From NCBI GenBank assembly GCA_026391255.1, contig JAPLDU010000049.1, positions 2,714 to 37,375 of the forward strand: a stretch of 34,662 bases of DNA, read 5' to 3'. Each line of letters opens with the position of its first letter. The first letter of the stretch is position 1. Shown here in pieces: positions 26,591 through 34,202 of the stretch. Made by a program: the position numbers and the translations under genes. The notes under the pieces were generated by a model, which had not been told where the DNA came from, ran no database searches, and was given only the letters and a program-made list of their open reading frames with translations. The stretch is from Bacteroidia bacterium. GTDB taxonomy: Bacteria > Bacteroidota > Bacteroidia > Bacteroidales > JAPLDU01.

Positions 26591-27157
26591 ATGCTGCAAA
26601 TAGATCAAACCATAGTTAGTCCCGATATTATTGAAAAGAAATTCTGCTGTGATCTTGACAGTTGTAAAGGAATCTGTTGCGTATTGGGCGATTCGGGCGC
26701 ACCACTCCTTCCTGATGAAGCAGAAATTCTGGAATTTATTTATGATGATGTGAAGGAATTTCTTACTCCTGCGGGAATTACCACCATTGAAAAGCAAGGC
26801 TTTTTTATCTTTGACGGTGACGGCGATCTGGTAACTCCGCTCATTGACGGGAAAGAGTGTGCCTACACATTTTTTGAAGATGGAATTGCCCGCTGTGCAA
26901 TAGAAAAAACCTACTCCCTGATGAAGATTGATTTCCGCAAACCCGTTTCATGTCATCTCTATCCCATCAGGATCAAAGAATTAAAAAATTTTGATGCGGT
27001 TAACTACGAAAAATGGGAGAAATGCGACCCTGGCATTTATCTCGGTGAAAAAAACCAGGTGGACCTGTACAATTTTCTGAAAGACGCTCTCATCCGGAAA
27101 TATGGCCTGAGCTGGTACGAACAGCTTGATTATGCGGCACAACACCTGAAAAAATAA
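26591..27157 (+). CDS. DUF3109 family cysteine-rich protein
   Basis: A 188-residue cytoplasmic protein of the DUF3109 family, which is widespread in Bacteroidota and of unknown function. Nine or more conserved cysteines suggest a metal or Fe-S cluster site: Cys19, 20, 25, 29 and 30 (FCCDLDSCKGICC), then Cys in GKECAY, ARCAIE, SCHLYPIRI and KCDPG. The length is normal for the family. No signal peptide or membrane segment is visible. A dispersed repeat directly precedes the start. Its link to the flanking genes is only positional. Confidence 0.88.
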   Translation: MLQIDQTIVSPDIIEKKFCCDLDSCKGICCVLGDSGAPLLPDEAEILEFIYDDVKEFLTPAGITTIEKQGFFIFDGDGDLVTPLIDGKECAYTFFEDGIARCAIEKTYSLMKIDFRKPVSCHLYPIRIKELKNFDAVNYEKWEKCDPGIYLGEKNQVDLYNFLKDALIRKYGLSWYEQLDYAAQHLKK

Positions 27158-27225
27158 TAACAATTATCCGCAGGAAATTCAGGAATTGGCAAATTTCCGG
27201 TAATATTGCATGATCATATTTCATT

Positions 27226-27843
27226 ATGAGATACCATTTTTTTTCCAGGATAATTACAGTATTGATGCTCTTTCTGATCTTTACCTTCAGGCTTTCAGCC
27301 CAGGCACAGGATGAATATAAAAAGATCGTATACCAGGATAAAATTTACCAGACCGGAAGCTCATGGTTCACTATCGGCGCTGGAGCAGGCTTTGAGACCA
27401 GTCTGAAAGACCTTGAAAAAAATCTCAGCATGGGCATAAACTTCAGGATAAAAGACCAGTACTTTAATGTTGGCTATCATTTCTCAAGCGATGAAATGAT
27501 TTACAAAAGGTCAATGCAACGGCTAACTGACCTGCATGTGGGTATTGGCATACGCCGCGAAGACCTTAAACATAATGTCTATTTCTTCGGTGGGCCCAGT
27601 AACAGTTACGGATATATATACAATTACAGCGATTCCACGGGAACCAAGTATTACAAAGGATTCAACACGATCGGCATTTATACCGAATTTCAATATACCT
27701 GGAAAATATTTTACGACATCGGGATCGGCCCGTCTTTCTATGCCAATATCAATCAATACTATAAGGTTGTCGGAGTGCAGTTGCACCTGTATTTCTCCAC
27801 CGCCTACCGCAATAAGATCGATTTCATCAAAATGAATCCGTAA
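27226..27843 (+). CDS. Exported hypothetical protein, possible outer-membrane beta-barrel
   Basis: A 205-residue protein with a signal peptide (ITVLMLFLIFTFRLSAQAQ). The rest is rich in alternating aromatic and Gly strands (WFTIGAGAGFETSL, YFNVGYHFSS, LHVGIGIRRE, YDIGIGPSFYANINQYYKVV), a pattern typical of small outer-membrane beta-barrels of eight or so strands. I do not recognise a named family. It starts 68 bp after the DUF3109 gene and may be co-transcribed. Its stop lies at the edge of a heptamer array, convergent to tilS. Confidence 0.75.
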   Translation: MRYHFFSRIITVLMLFLIFTFRLSAQAQDEYKKIVYQDKIYQTGSSWFTIGAGAGFETSLKDLEKNLSMGINFRIKDQYFNVGYHFSSDEMIYKRSMQRLTDLHVGIGIRREDLKHNVYFFGGPSNSYGYIYNYSDSTGTKYYKGFNTIGIYTEFQYTWKIFYDIGIGPSFYANINQYYKVVGVQLHLYFSTAYRNKIDFIKMNP

Positions 27844-27853
27844 GTCGAAGAAG

Positions 27854-27979
27854 GAGTTATGAGTTATGAGTTATGAGTTATGAGTTATGAGTTATGAGTT
27901 ATGAGTTATGAGTTATGAGTCATGAGTTTTGAACTCTGAACTTTGAACTATTGACTATTGACTATCGACTATCGACTAA
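27854..27979 (+). repeat. Heptamer array filling the gap to tilS and entering its 3' end
   Basis: Eighteen 7-mers in phase: nine identical GAGTTAT (27854-27916), then GAGTCAT, GAGTTTT, GAACTCT, GAACTTT, GAACTAT, TGACTAT, TGACTAT, CGACTAT, CGACTAA. The last 18 bp lie inside tilS (stop at 27962-27964). Confidence 0.9.
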
Positions 27980-29296
27980 TTCAATAACCAGCACATTTTT
28001 ACTATTTGGGGTTACTTTGTAGCGGTCGTCAATGCGGTGGCCGGCTATCCAGACAATATGATCGCCGGATGCAAGTATCCAGGTCTGTTCTTTTTCTACC
28101 AGGGACATTTTCTGGTCAATAAAAAAATCGCTCAGTTTCTTGAATTCTTTCATTCCGAATGGCCTGAAATATTCTCCCTGCCTCCATTTGCGGAGTACAA
28201 GCGGGAAATCCAGCAAATCTTCATCCAGGTATGCAAACCTGGATTCACGTTGTATCACAAGGTCGGATGAATTATTTACACGGGTGAATGTTAATTTAAG
28301 CGGAATATTGATAATCACAGTTTCCTTTTCAATATAAACAAGAGTATCATCTCCGGAAGGAATAGCAGTAATAATAAGCTTATCCCTGTCTTTCACCAAT
28401 CTGTGAGTAGATGAGAAAAACTGTCTGCCTGATTCGCCGTGCAGAGAGGCAATGATCTCATCCGTTTCATCTTCATTAAAACCGTACGGATTGAGCATCT
28501 CGAACAGGTAACTGCGCAAGGGATTAAGTTCAAGTAATTCATTCACTGATATTTCCAAGACAATATCTGATTTATGAATAAGAAGTCTGTTTATTACCTC
28601 ATCCACAACCTGTCGGTAAATCATCTCGATTTCGTAAAACCTGTTGACATTTTCTATCATGGTTTCGTTGAAGTTGGGATTGATCTGCCGGAAGACCGGT
28701 AAAATATGGTGACGAATACGGTTGCGTGCATAGCGGGTGGTGGCATTGCTTGAATCTTCGCGGAATACCAGCTTTTGTTCATCAGCATATTCCTGTATCT
28801 GGTGCCTGGTGGCAAACAATAAAGGTCTCACCAGCAGGCCGGATTTAGGTTTTATACCAGTTATGCCTCTTATTCCGGTTCCCCGCGAAATATTGATCAG
28901 GAATGTTTCAACGATATCGTCCTTGTGGTGTGCCAAAGCAATATAATCGAATCCATATAATTGTCTCACCTCTTCAAACCAGTCAAACCTGAGTTTACGT
29001 GCTGCCATCTGAATGGAAATACCATTTGATTCAGCATATTCTTCAGTGTCAAATTTTTTAACATATATAGGAATTCCTCTCTCATCAGCCAGTCCTGTGA
29101 CAAATTCTTCGTCAAGGTTCGATTCTTCATCCCTCAGCATGAAATTACAATGAACAATGGCGCAACGGTACCCGGCCTGAATGAATAAATCGAGCATTAC
29201 CACCGAATCGAGACCACCACTTACAGCCAGCAATATCCTGTCGTTCTTCCCAAACAGATGGTGCTGTTTGATAAAACCGCAAAAGATCTCAATCAT
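27962..29296 (-). CDS. tilS: tRNA(Ile)-lysidine synthetase
   Basis: A 444-residue cytoplasmic enzyme that uses ATP and lysine to change C34 of tRNA-Ile(CAU) to lysidine, so it reads AUA. The ATP PP-loop SGGLDS is at residues 26-31 in the N-terminal N-type ATPase domain. ALAHHKDDIVETFLINISRGTGIRG and NRIRHHILPVF are typical TilS signatures. The C-terminal substrate-binding domain (LRKWRQGEYFRPFGMKEFKKLSDFF) is complete. The final five codons and the stop are made from a heptamer repeat array, so the natural C-terminus may have been replaced, but the loss falls after the conserved domain. It is transcribed in the same direction as the peroxiredoxin gene, which has its own terminator. Confidence 0.97.
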   Translation of the reverse strand: MIEIFCGFIKQHHLFGKNDRILLAVSGGLDSVVMLDLFIQAGYRCAIVHCNFMLRDEESNLDEEFVTGLADERGIPIYVKKFDTEEYAESNGISIQMAARKLRFDWFEEVRQLYGFDYIALAHHKDDIVETFLINISRGTGIRGITGIKPKSGLLVRPLLFATRHQIQEYADEQKLVFREDSSNATTRYARNRIRHHILPVFRQINPNFNETMIENVNRFYEIEMIYRQVVDEVINRLLIHKSDIVLEISVNELLELNPLRSYLFEMLNPYGFNEDETDEIIASLHGESGRQFFSSTHRLVKDRDKLIITAIPSGDDTLVYIEKETVIINIPLKLTFTRVNNSSDLVIQRESRFAYLDEDLLDFPLVLRKWRQGEYFRPFGMKEFKKLSDFFIDQKMSLVEKEQTWILASGDHIVWIAGHRIDDRYKVTPNSKNVLVIELVDSR

Positions 29297-29364
29297 GATT
29301 GTTTTTTGTGGTAAACATAATACAATTAAATATAAAATGACTAATCAGGCAAATAGGCTTATTA

Positions 29365-29463
29365 AAGTTACGAATTACGATTTACGATTTACGATTTACA
29401 AGTTACGTATAATGACTTATCACTTTTTCCCTTTTGACTTATGACTTATGACTTACGACTTCT
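29365..29463 (+). repeat. Heptamer array between tilS and the peroxiredoxin gene
   Basis: In-phase 7-mers AAGTTAC, GAATTAC, GATTTAC three times, AAGTTAC, GTATAAT, GACTTAT, CACTTTT. After an 8-bp step come GACTTAT, GACTTAT, GACTTAC, GACTTCT. The array ends 36 bp from the peroxiredoxin terminator and 68 bp from tilS on the other side. Confidence 0.8.
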
Positions 29464-29499
29464 ATCAATAATCTAAATATCCTGAATTGATTTCAACAT

Positions 29500-29528
29500 A
29501 AAAAAAGCACCCCGGTTTCCCGGAGTGC
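29500..29528 (-). terminator. Rho-independent terminator of the peroxiredoxin gene
   Basis: On the minus strand GCACTCCGG-GAAA-CCGGGGTGC forms a 9-bp stem (one T-G wobble), followed directly by seven T. It lies 29 bp after the stop at 29558 and is the clearest terminator in the window. Confidence 0.9.
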
Positions 29529-29557
29529 CCAAAACTTAAATTAACCATGAAAAAGAA

Positions 29558-30190
29558 TTACTTCTTGCTTAAATATTCTGCAACACTCTCGTGAGTTTCT
29601 TTCATTCCGATATCGCCTTTGTGCCATCCGGCCGGACAAACTTCGCCATTTTCTTCATAAAACTGTAAGGCATCTACCATGCGGATAGCTTCGTCAATGT
29701 TTCTTCCCAATGGAAAATCGTTTACCAGCATATGGCGGACAATACCCTCTTTATCAATAAGGAATAATCCCCTGTAAGCCATGGGCGAACCTTCATATTC
29801 ACTCTCTCCTTCTTCGTTATAGGTATATTCACCGGCAAGTACTCCAAAGTTCTCTGAAATAGTTTTTGCCGAATCGGCTACAATAGGATATTTGACTCCC
29901 TTAATACCACCATCTTTCAACTCAGTTTGCAGCCATTTCCAGTGAGAATGTTCACCATCAGTGGAACAGCCCACCACTGCCACATTACGGGATTCAAATT
30001 CTGCCAGTTTTTCCTGAAAAGCAAGCAATTCAGTTGGACAAACAAAAGTAAAATCGGCAGGATAAAAGAAAAATACAACATATTTCTTACCGATAAACTG
30101 TTCAAGAGAGAAGTTTTTCACTATTTCACCCCCGTTAATAACCGCTTTAGCTGTAAATGCCGGGGCATTCTTTCCGACTAATGTACACAT
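29558..30190 (-). CDS. ahpC: 2-Cys peroxiredoxin (AhpC/Prx1 type)
   Basis: A 210-residue cytoplasmic thiol peroxidase that reduces hydrogen peroxide and organic hydroperoxides. The peroxidatic Cys51 sits in FYPADFTFVCPTE and the resolving Cys185 in GEVCPAGWHKGD, with the usual C-terminal arm (SVAEYLSKK). Other family marks are CSTDGEHSHWKW and PIVADSAKTISENFGVL. The length fits typical 2-Cys members. No ahpF is next to it, so thioredoxin is the likely reductant (inference). It is monocistronic with a strong terminator. A MITE-like element ends only 20 bp upstream of the start codon, so its promoter must lie in or beyond that element. The symbol is by type; a non-ahpC name is possible. Confidence 0.95.
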   Translation of the reverse strand: MCTLVGKNAPAFTAKAVINGGEIVKNFSLEQFIGKKYVVFFFYPADFTFVCPTELLAFQEKLAEFESRNVAVVGCSTDGEHSHWKWLQTELKDGGIKGVKYPIVADSAKTISENFGVLAGEYTYNEEGESEYEGSPMAYRGLFLIDKEGIVRHMLVNDFPLGRNIDEAIRMVDALQFYEENGEVCPAGWHKGDIGMKETHESVAEYLSKK

Positions 30191-30210
30191 AAAAATTATT
30201 TTTTTTATTA

Positions 30211-30439
30211 AGAAACTGTTTTGAATTAAATTAAGTGTTTGATTATTAACGTATAATTTTAATTTATGTACCCTCCCCTTCGTCCCCTCCCTGCTGGCAG
30301 GGAGGGGATTGTCCGTTAAGTTATTTGTATTAATTGGCAGAACTCAGTTCCCCTCCTTGCTCGCAGGGAGGGGTTAGGGGTGGGTAAAAAGTAAAATATG
30401 GCAAAATTTTTATATGTTAATAAATTCAAAACAGTTTCT
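30211..30439. mobile_element. MITE-like element with perfect 17-bp terminal inverted repeats
   Basis: AGAAACTGTTTTGAATT at 30211-30227 is the exact inverse of 30423-30439. Inside lie two hairpins: 30284-30307 (CCCCTCCCTGC-TG-GCAGGGAGGGG, perfect 11-bp stem) and 30350-30373 (same with one wobble pair). Outer ACCCTCCCC / GGGGTGGGT arms surround them. No transposase is present, so it is non-autonomous. A target-site duplication is not clear. Confidence 0.75.
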
Positions 30440-30611
30440 AAACAATATTAAAGAACGCAAAATATAATAAATTGTTCAATCATTGAAGAAACTTTTTTAA
30501 AATTTTGCCGGATGATTTTCTGCATTTAATATTTTATGCTTCGCACTCTTTTATTATGTTAATATGATTGAAATTAAATGGCTCCTTCCATAAACTTATC
30601 ACATTAATTTA

Positions 30612-30738
30612 ACCACGAAAGCCCTGTGCGTTGGCTGTCCACGAAAGGTGCGGAATACAACATGCCATTTCGACAGGCTCAATGGCCGGTTACCAAAAGA
30701 ACTGGGCGTTGAGCTTGTCGAAACGTCTCGTTCGTGGT
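30612..30738. repeat. Nested inverted repeat (ACCACGAA / TTTCGACAGGCTCAA)
   Basis: Outer ACCACGAA (30612-30619) pairs with TTCGTGGT (30731-30738). Inner TTTCGACAGGCTCAA (30668-30682) pairs with 30709-30723 with one mismatch. The inner word is a repeat I recall as common in environmental bacterial genomes. It has no coding content. Confidence 0.7.
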
Positions 30739-30937
30739 GACCTTTTGCTTTTGGGCATGCAAAAGAAGTTGAATATGAATTATATAAAAAAAATAATTTA
30801 AATTTTGAAAAGTTTGTTAGTAATTTTTAAAATAAATGAATAAACAATTAAATACGATTATTTCAGCAAACAGGAAGATTGTTGAAAATTTGTAATATCT
30901 GCGATACTATGATTTTCTGCCATATAAACTTATTTTT

Positions 30938-30945
30938 TACCTTTG
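30938..30945 (+). promoter_or_regulatory. Candidate -7 promoter element of the LamG-protein gene
   Basis: TACCTTTG followed by CA matches TAnnTTTG. An ATG at 30947 touches this element and so would lie at or before the expected transcript start. This favours the next in-frame ATG at 30965 as the true start. Confidence 0.5.
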
Positions 30946-30964
30946 CATGAAATTAGCGTTGAAA

Positions 30965-33898
30965 ATGAATAAATTTAATATAAACCGGTTATCAGTTCTG
31001 AATTATTCTCTGATATTCGTTGTTTTATTATTCCGCTTTAATTCAACAGTACTGGCAACAGTCAACTACTGTGATTCCATCAATCTGACTACAAGTCTTC
31101 CTGCCACTCTTTATTTGTGTGATGTATCCTCGGCAACACTCAATGCCGGGCCCGGATTTGCGACATATCTATGGAGCAACGGTGCGACCACTCAGAGCAT
31201 TCAGGTTAGTTACTCGGGTTTCTATTCGGTTACCGTTACAAATGACAGCGGCTGCATAGCCATTGATACTGCTGCCGTGAGCCTTATTCATACTTCGTTA
31301 TCATCCATCAATTCGAATGTTTGCCAGGGAACACAGACTTCTGTTTCAGTTACATCCACTTCAGCTAATATCAATAGTCTATCTTTCAATGGCATAAACA
31401 ATTATTTTACCGCAAGCGATGCCGGATTTCCCACGGCTAACATGGTTCGAACCTTTGAAGCATGGGTTTACAACAGCGGTCAGGCAACCAGGGGATACCT
31501 TTTCAGTTACGGCAACTGGGCTACCGACCAGGCTTTTGCCCTATATATTGACAGCCTGAACCAGTTGAAACTAACCATCAACCAATCAACCTACACCTGC
31601 AGCAATACAATACCTCTCAATAGTTGGGTTCAGATATCGGTGTCCACAGATATTGACAGTAAATACAATTTCTACATAAATGGCATTTTCATAAACTCGG
31701 GTTTCATTACCAACTATAATACTGTATCAAATACGGTAATGAATGTTGGCAAAAGCGGTAATGCCCCGAATCAGGGTTACTTTAATGGTAAAATGGATGA
31801 GATTCGTGTATGGAATTTTGGTTTATCAATCGATGATATTCAAAGTTATTACTATGTCCGCCTGAACAATGGCATTAACAGCCATCTTTTAAGATACTGG
31901 GATTGTAATTATCTGTCAGGTTCAACAATGTACGATATAAACTGGCATATTGCCAATGTTAACGGTGCAATTCTCTCTGCATCGGTACCATATAATATTT
32001 ACCAGTTTATCTATTCATGGAACACAGGTGCGACGGGCAGTTCATTGAGCCTGCTACCGGCTCAGACGAGTACTTATCATCTGAATGCTTGGGATGGCAT
32101 CAGTACTTGTAGTGACAGCATCATCATCACAGTAATAAACTCCCCTGTTCTGCCTGATACACTCCTACTTTGCAATACCCCGGTTTACATCCTTAATGCC
32201 GGCAATGGATTTACAACTTATCACTGGAGCAACGGATACACTGGCCAGTCGTTCAGCGCAACCCTGACAGGCAGTTATTCCGTGACAGTTACCGGGCAAG
32301 GTTGTACATTTAATCATACAAGTTACCTGAATTTTCTCAGTTCAAACATCATTGAAGGAGACACCGTCATTTGCAACGGTAACAGCATAACACTTCACAG
32401 CAGTCCGGCAGGTTCTTCAGGCTATTACTGGAATTCAGGCCAGACGAGCCAGAATATTACGGTAACTCCGGCATATACGACATTATATGTGCTTACCACT
32501 TACAATTCACTGAATACCTGTAATGACAGCGTATTGGTATATGTTACCAATCCAATAAACAGTGACCTGCCTGCCACTGATTTCGCCTGTAATACCAACT
32601 CAATTACCCTAAGTGTTCCGAATCAGATCTATGTCTCTTACCTCTGGAGCAACGGTGCTTCAACACCTGTCATCACTATCTCCGGTTCCGGGCTTTATAT
32701 TGTTACGGTCACTGATGTGATGGGATGCTCAAGAAGCGATTCTACACTGGTTACCATGTATAATATTGATATTGTTCAGAATGATACTACAACTTGTTCA
32801 GGGCTTCCCATCACATTGCATGCAAATGCCAACAACCCCTCAATTCTATGGTCTGATGGAATGACAGGCTCGTCAATCACTGTGAACCCGGCTACAACAA
32901 CCACTTATTCCGCCACTCTGACCAGCGGATCCAATACCTGTTCCGACCAGGTGACAATTTTTGTCGGACCTCCCATTAACCTGAATTTCCAGGATTCGGT
33001 ATTTACCTGTAACGAGTCCTTCATTTCGCTTGATGCTGCCTCACCAAGTGCAACGTATCACTGGAACAACGGGGCAACTACCCCTTCCATTCAGGTAACA
33101 AATTCAGGAATGTATTCAGTGTCGGTCACCAACTCTGCCGGATGTACTGCAACAGCCCAGAGTGTTGTTAGCGTTATTAATGTCAATATTACAGCAAGCG
33201 CTGATAATATCTGTGCTGACAGTCTCATTATCATCAGTACCAATTCCAGCGGCTACACATATCACTGGAGCAATGGCGCTGTTGACCCTGTTATTTTCGT
33301 TACACCCTCCATGTCCACAGTTTATTTCGTAACGGTTACCGATGGTTATAGTTCATGTATTTATTCCCAGCCCATAGTTGTAATCCCCGTCAATACCGGC
33401 CTGATTTACGGGCCAACCGTTGTATATGCAGATACTACTGTGACATATTATGTTAATCCTCATGCCGGATCTACCTATTCATGGTATATTTCGGGAGGGT
33501 TGTACACTGCTTCGTTCATTGACAGCATTACTATCCATTGGGGTATCGGAGATACTGGTTATGTTGCAGTTGTCGAAACCAATATCTATGGTTGTACCGG
33601 CCCCCTTGTCGAATTATATGTTCATATTCATTTCCATCAGGGAGTTCCTGAATATTTCACTACCAATCAATTCAGAGTTATTCCAAATCCTTTTAATGAT
33701 GAAGCTCTGATTATGCTTCCCGAAGACGACAGGAACGGTATTATCAGAATATATGATATTACCGGAAAATTGATACTTGAAATTCAGGAATCAAACCGGG
33801 ACGGAATCATTTTACATGGAAACAAAATTCCCCGGGGAGTCTTTATTATCAGGCACAGCGGTAAAAATTCCTTCTATCAGAAGATGATCAGGTATTAG
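30965..33898 (+). CDS. LamG-domain repeat protein with T9SS sorting tail
   Basis: A 977-residue exported protein from the ATG at 30965; an upstream in-frame ATG at 30947 would add six residues but overlaps the promoter. Positions are counted from 30965. The signal peptide covers about 1-31 (LIFVVLLFRFNSTVLA). The first WSNGATTQSIQV-type beta-sandwich repeat is about 35-100. A LamG/concanavalin-like domain is about 135-305 (LSFNGINNYFTASD, FEAWVYNSG, GKMDEIRVWNFG). Further Ig-like repeats with YxWSNG/WNSGQTSQ and YSVTVTxxxGC marks run to about 790. Another beta-rich module follows, and the T9SS sorting domain is about 900-977 (FRVIPNPFNDEAL, PRGVFIIRHSG). Repeats resemble those of the proteins at the left end of the window but are further diverged. 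Likely a surface or secreted binding protein; the ligand is not deducible. Confidence 0.9.
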   Translation: MNKFNINRLSVLNYSLIFVVLLFRFNSTVLATVNYCDSINLTTSLPATLYLCDVSSATLNAGPGFATYLWSNGATTQSIQVSYSGFYSVTVTNDSGCIAIDTAAVSLIHTSLSSINSNVCQGTQTSVSVTSTSANINSLSFNGINNYFTASDAGFPTANMVRTFEAWVYNSGQATRGYLFSYGNWATDQAFALYIDSLNQLKLTINQSTYTCSNTIPLNSWVQISVSTDIDSKYNFYINGIFINSGFITNYNTVSNTVMNVGKSGNAPNQGYFNGKMDEIRVWNFGLSIDDIQSYYYVRLNNGINSHLLRYWDCNYLSGSTMYDINWHIANVNGAILSASVPYNIYQFIYSWNTGATGSSLSLLPAQTSTYHLNAWDGISTCSDSIIITVINSPVLPDTLLLCNTPVYILNAGNGFTTYHWSNGYTGQSFSATLTGSYSVTVTGQGCTFNHTSYLNFLSSNIIEGDTVICNGNSITLHSSPAGSSGYYWNSGQTSQNITVTPAYTTLYVLTTYNSLNTCNDSVLVYVTNPINSDLPATDFACNTNSITLSVPNQIYVSYLWSNGASTPVITISGSGLYIVTVTDVMGCSRSDSTLVTMYNIDIVQNDTTTCSGLPITLHANANNPSILWSDGMTGSSITVNPATTTTYSATLTSGSNTCSDQVTIFVGPPINLNFQDSVFTCNESFISLDAASPSATYHWNNGATTPSIQVTNSGMYSVSVTNSAGCTATAQSVVSVINVNITASADNICADSLIIISTNSSGYTYHWSNGAVDPVIFVTPSMSTVYFVTVTDGYSSCIYSQPIVVIPVNTGLIYGPTVVYADTTVTYYVNPHAGSTYSWYISGGLYTASFIDSITIHWGIGDTGYVAVVETNIYGCTGPLVELYVHIHFHQGVPEYFTTNQFRVIPNPFNDEALIMLPEDDRNGIIRIYDITGKLILEIQESNRDGIILHGNKIPRGVFIIRHSGKNSFYQKMIRY

Positions 33899-34202
33899 AG
33901 TCTTCATAATGACGATCTATAAGCCTACAACCCAAACTGAACGAACCCGAACCAAACAAGAAATCACAAATCTCAAAATACAAATAACAAATAAATATCA
34001 ATCAACAAAATAACAAATTCAAAGACGTTCATTTCGTATTTGAAATTTTGACATTGTTTATTATTTGTTTTTTGTGATTTGTTTTTTAGAATTTTTTGCC
34101 AAAAAGCGTCAAGATTTCAGAAATAAAATACTAAAGGTCTGAGTAGTTACTAAATAATTTATTCATTATAAGTATTTTATTGATAATAATCACATTATAT
34201 CA
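33899..34202. other. Intergenic region dominated by an AT-rich inverted repeat
   Basis: This 304-bp gap contains the inverted repeat at 33959-34090 and AT-rich flanks leading to the lipoprotein start. No gene, RNA or clear -7 element was found. Confidence 0.55.
33959..34090. repeat. AT-rich imperfect inverted repeat (AAATCACAAAT / ATTTGTGATTT)
   Basis: The left arm has AAATCACAAAT and CAAATAACAAATAAA words. The right arm (about 34055-34090) has TTTATTATTTG and TTTTTTGTGATTTG, its rough inverse. It could fold as a long weak hairpin after the LamG gene. Confidence 0.55.

Larger units (their letters stand above)
30191..30946. other. Long divergent intergenic region holding two inverted-repeat elements
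   Basis: This 756-bp gap holds a 229-bp MITE-like element (30211-30439), an AT-rich stretch, a second nested inverted repeat (30612-30738), a second AT-rich stretch and a -7 promoter word at 30938. No convincing ORF or RNA gene is visible. Confidence 0.65.

Noticed and set aside
27854-27979. CRISPR array
   Set aside because: Units are 7 bp with no spacers and no cas genes nearby. The same applies to the arrays at 12941, 20014, 24529 and 29365.
30284-30373. The two GC-rich hairpins as terminators or a riboswitch upstream of the peroxiredoxin gene
   Set aside because: They lie symmetrically inside a 17-bp terminal inverted repeat pair and lack T tracts, so a mobile element fits better.
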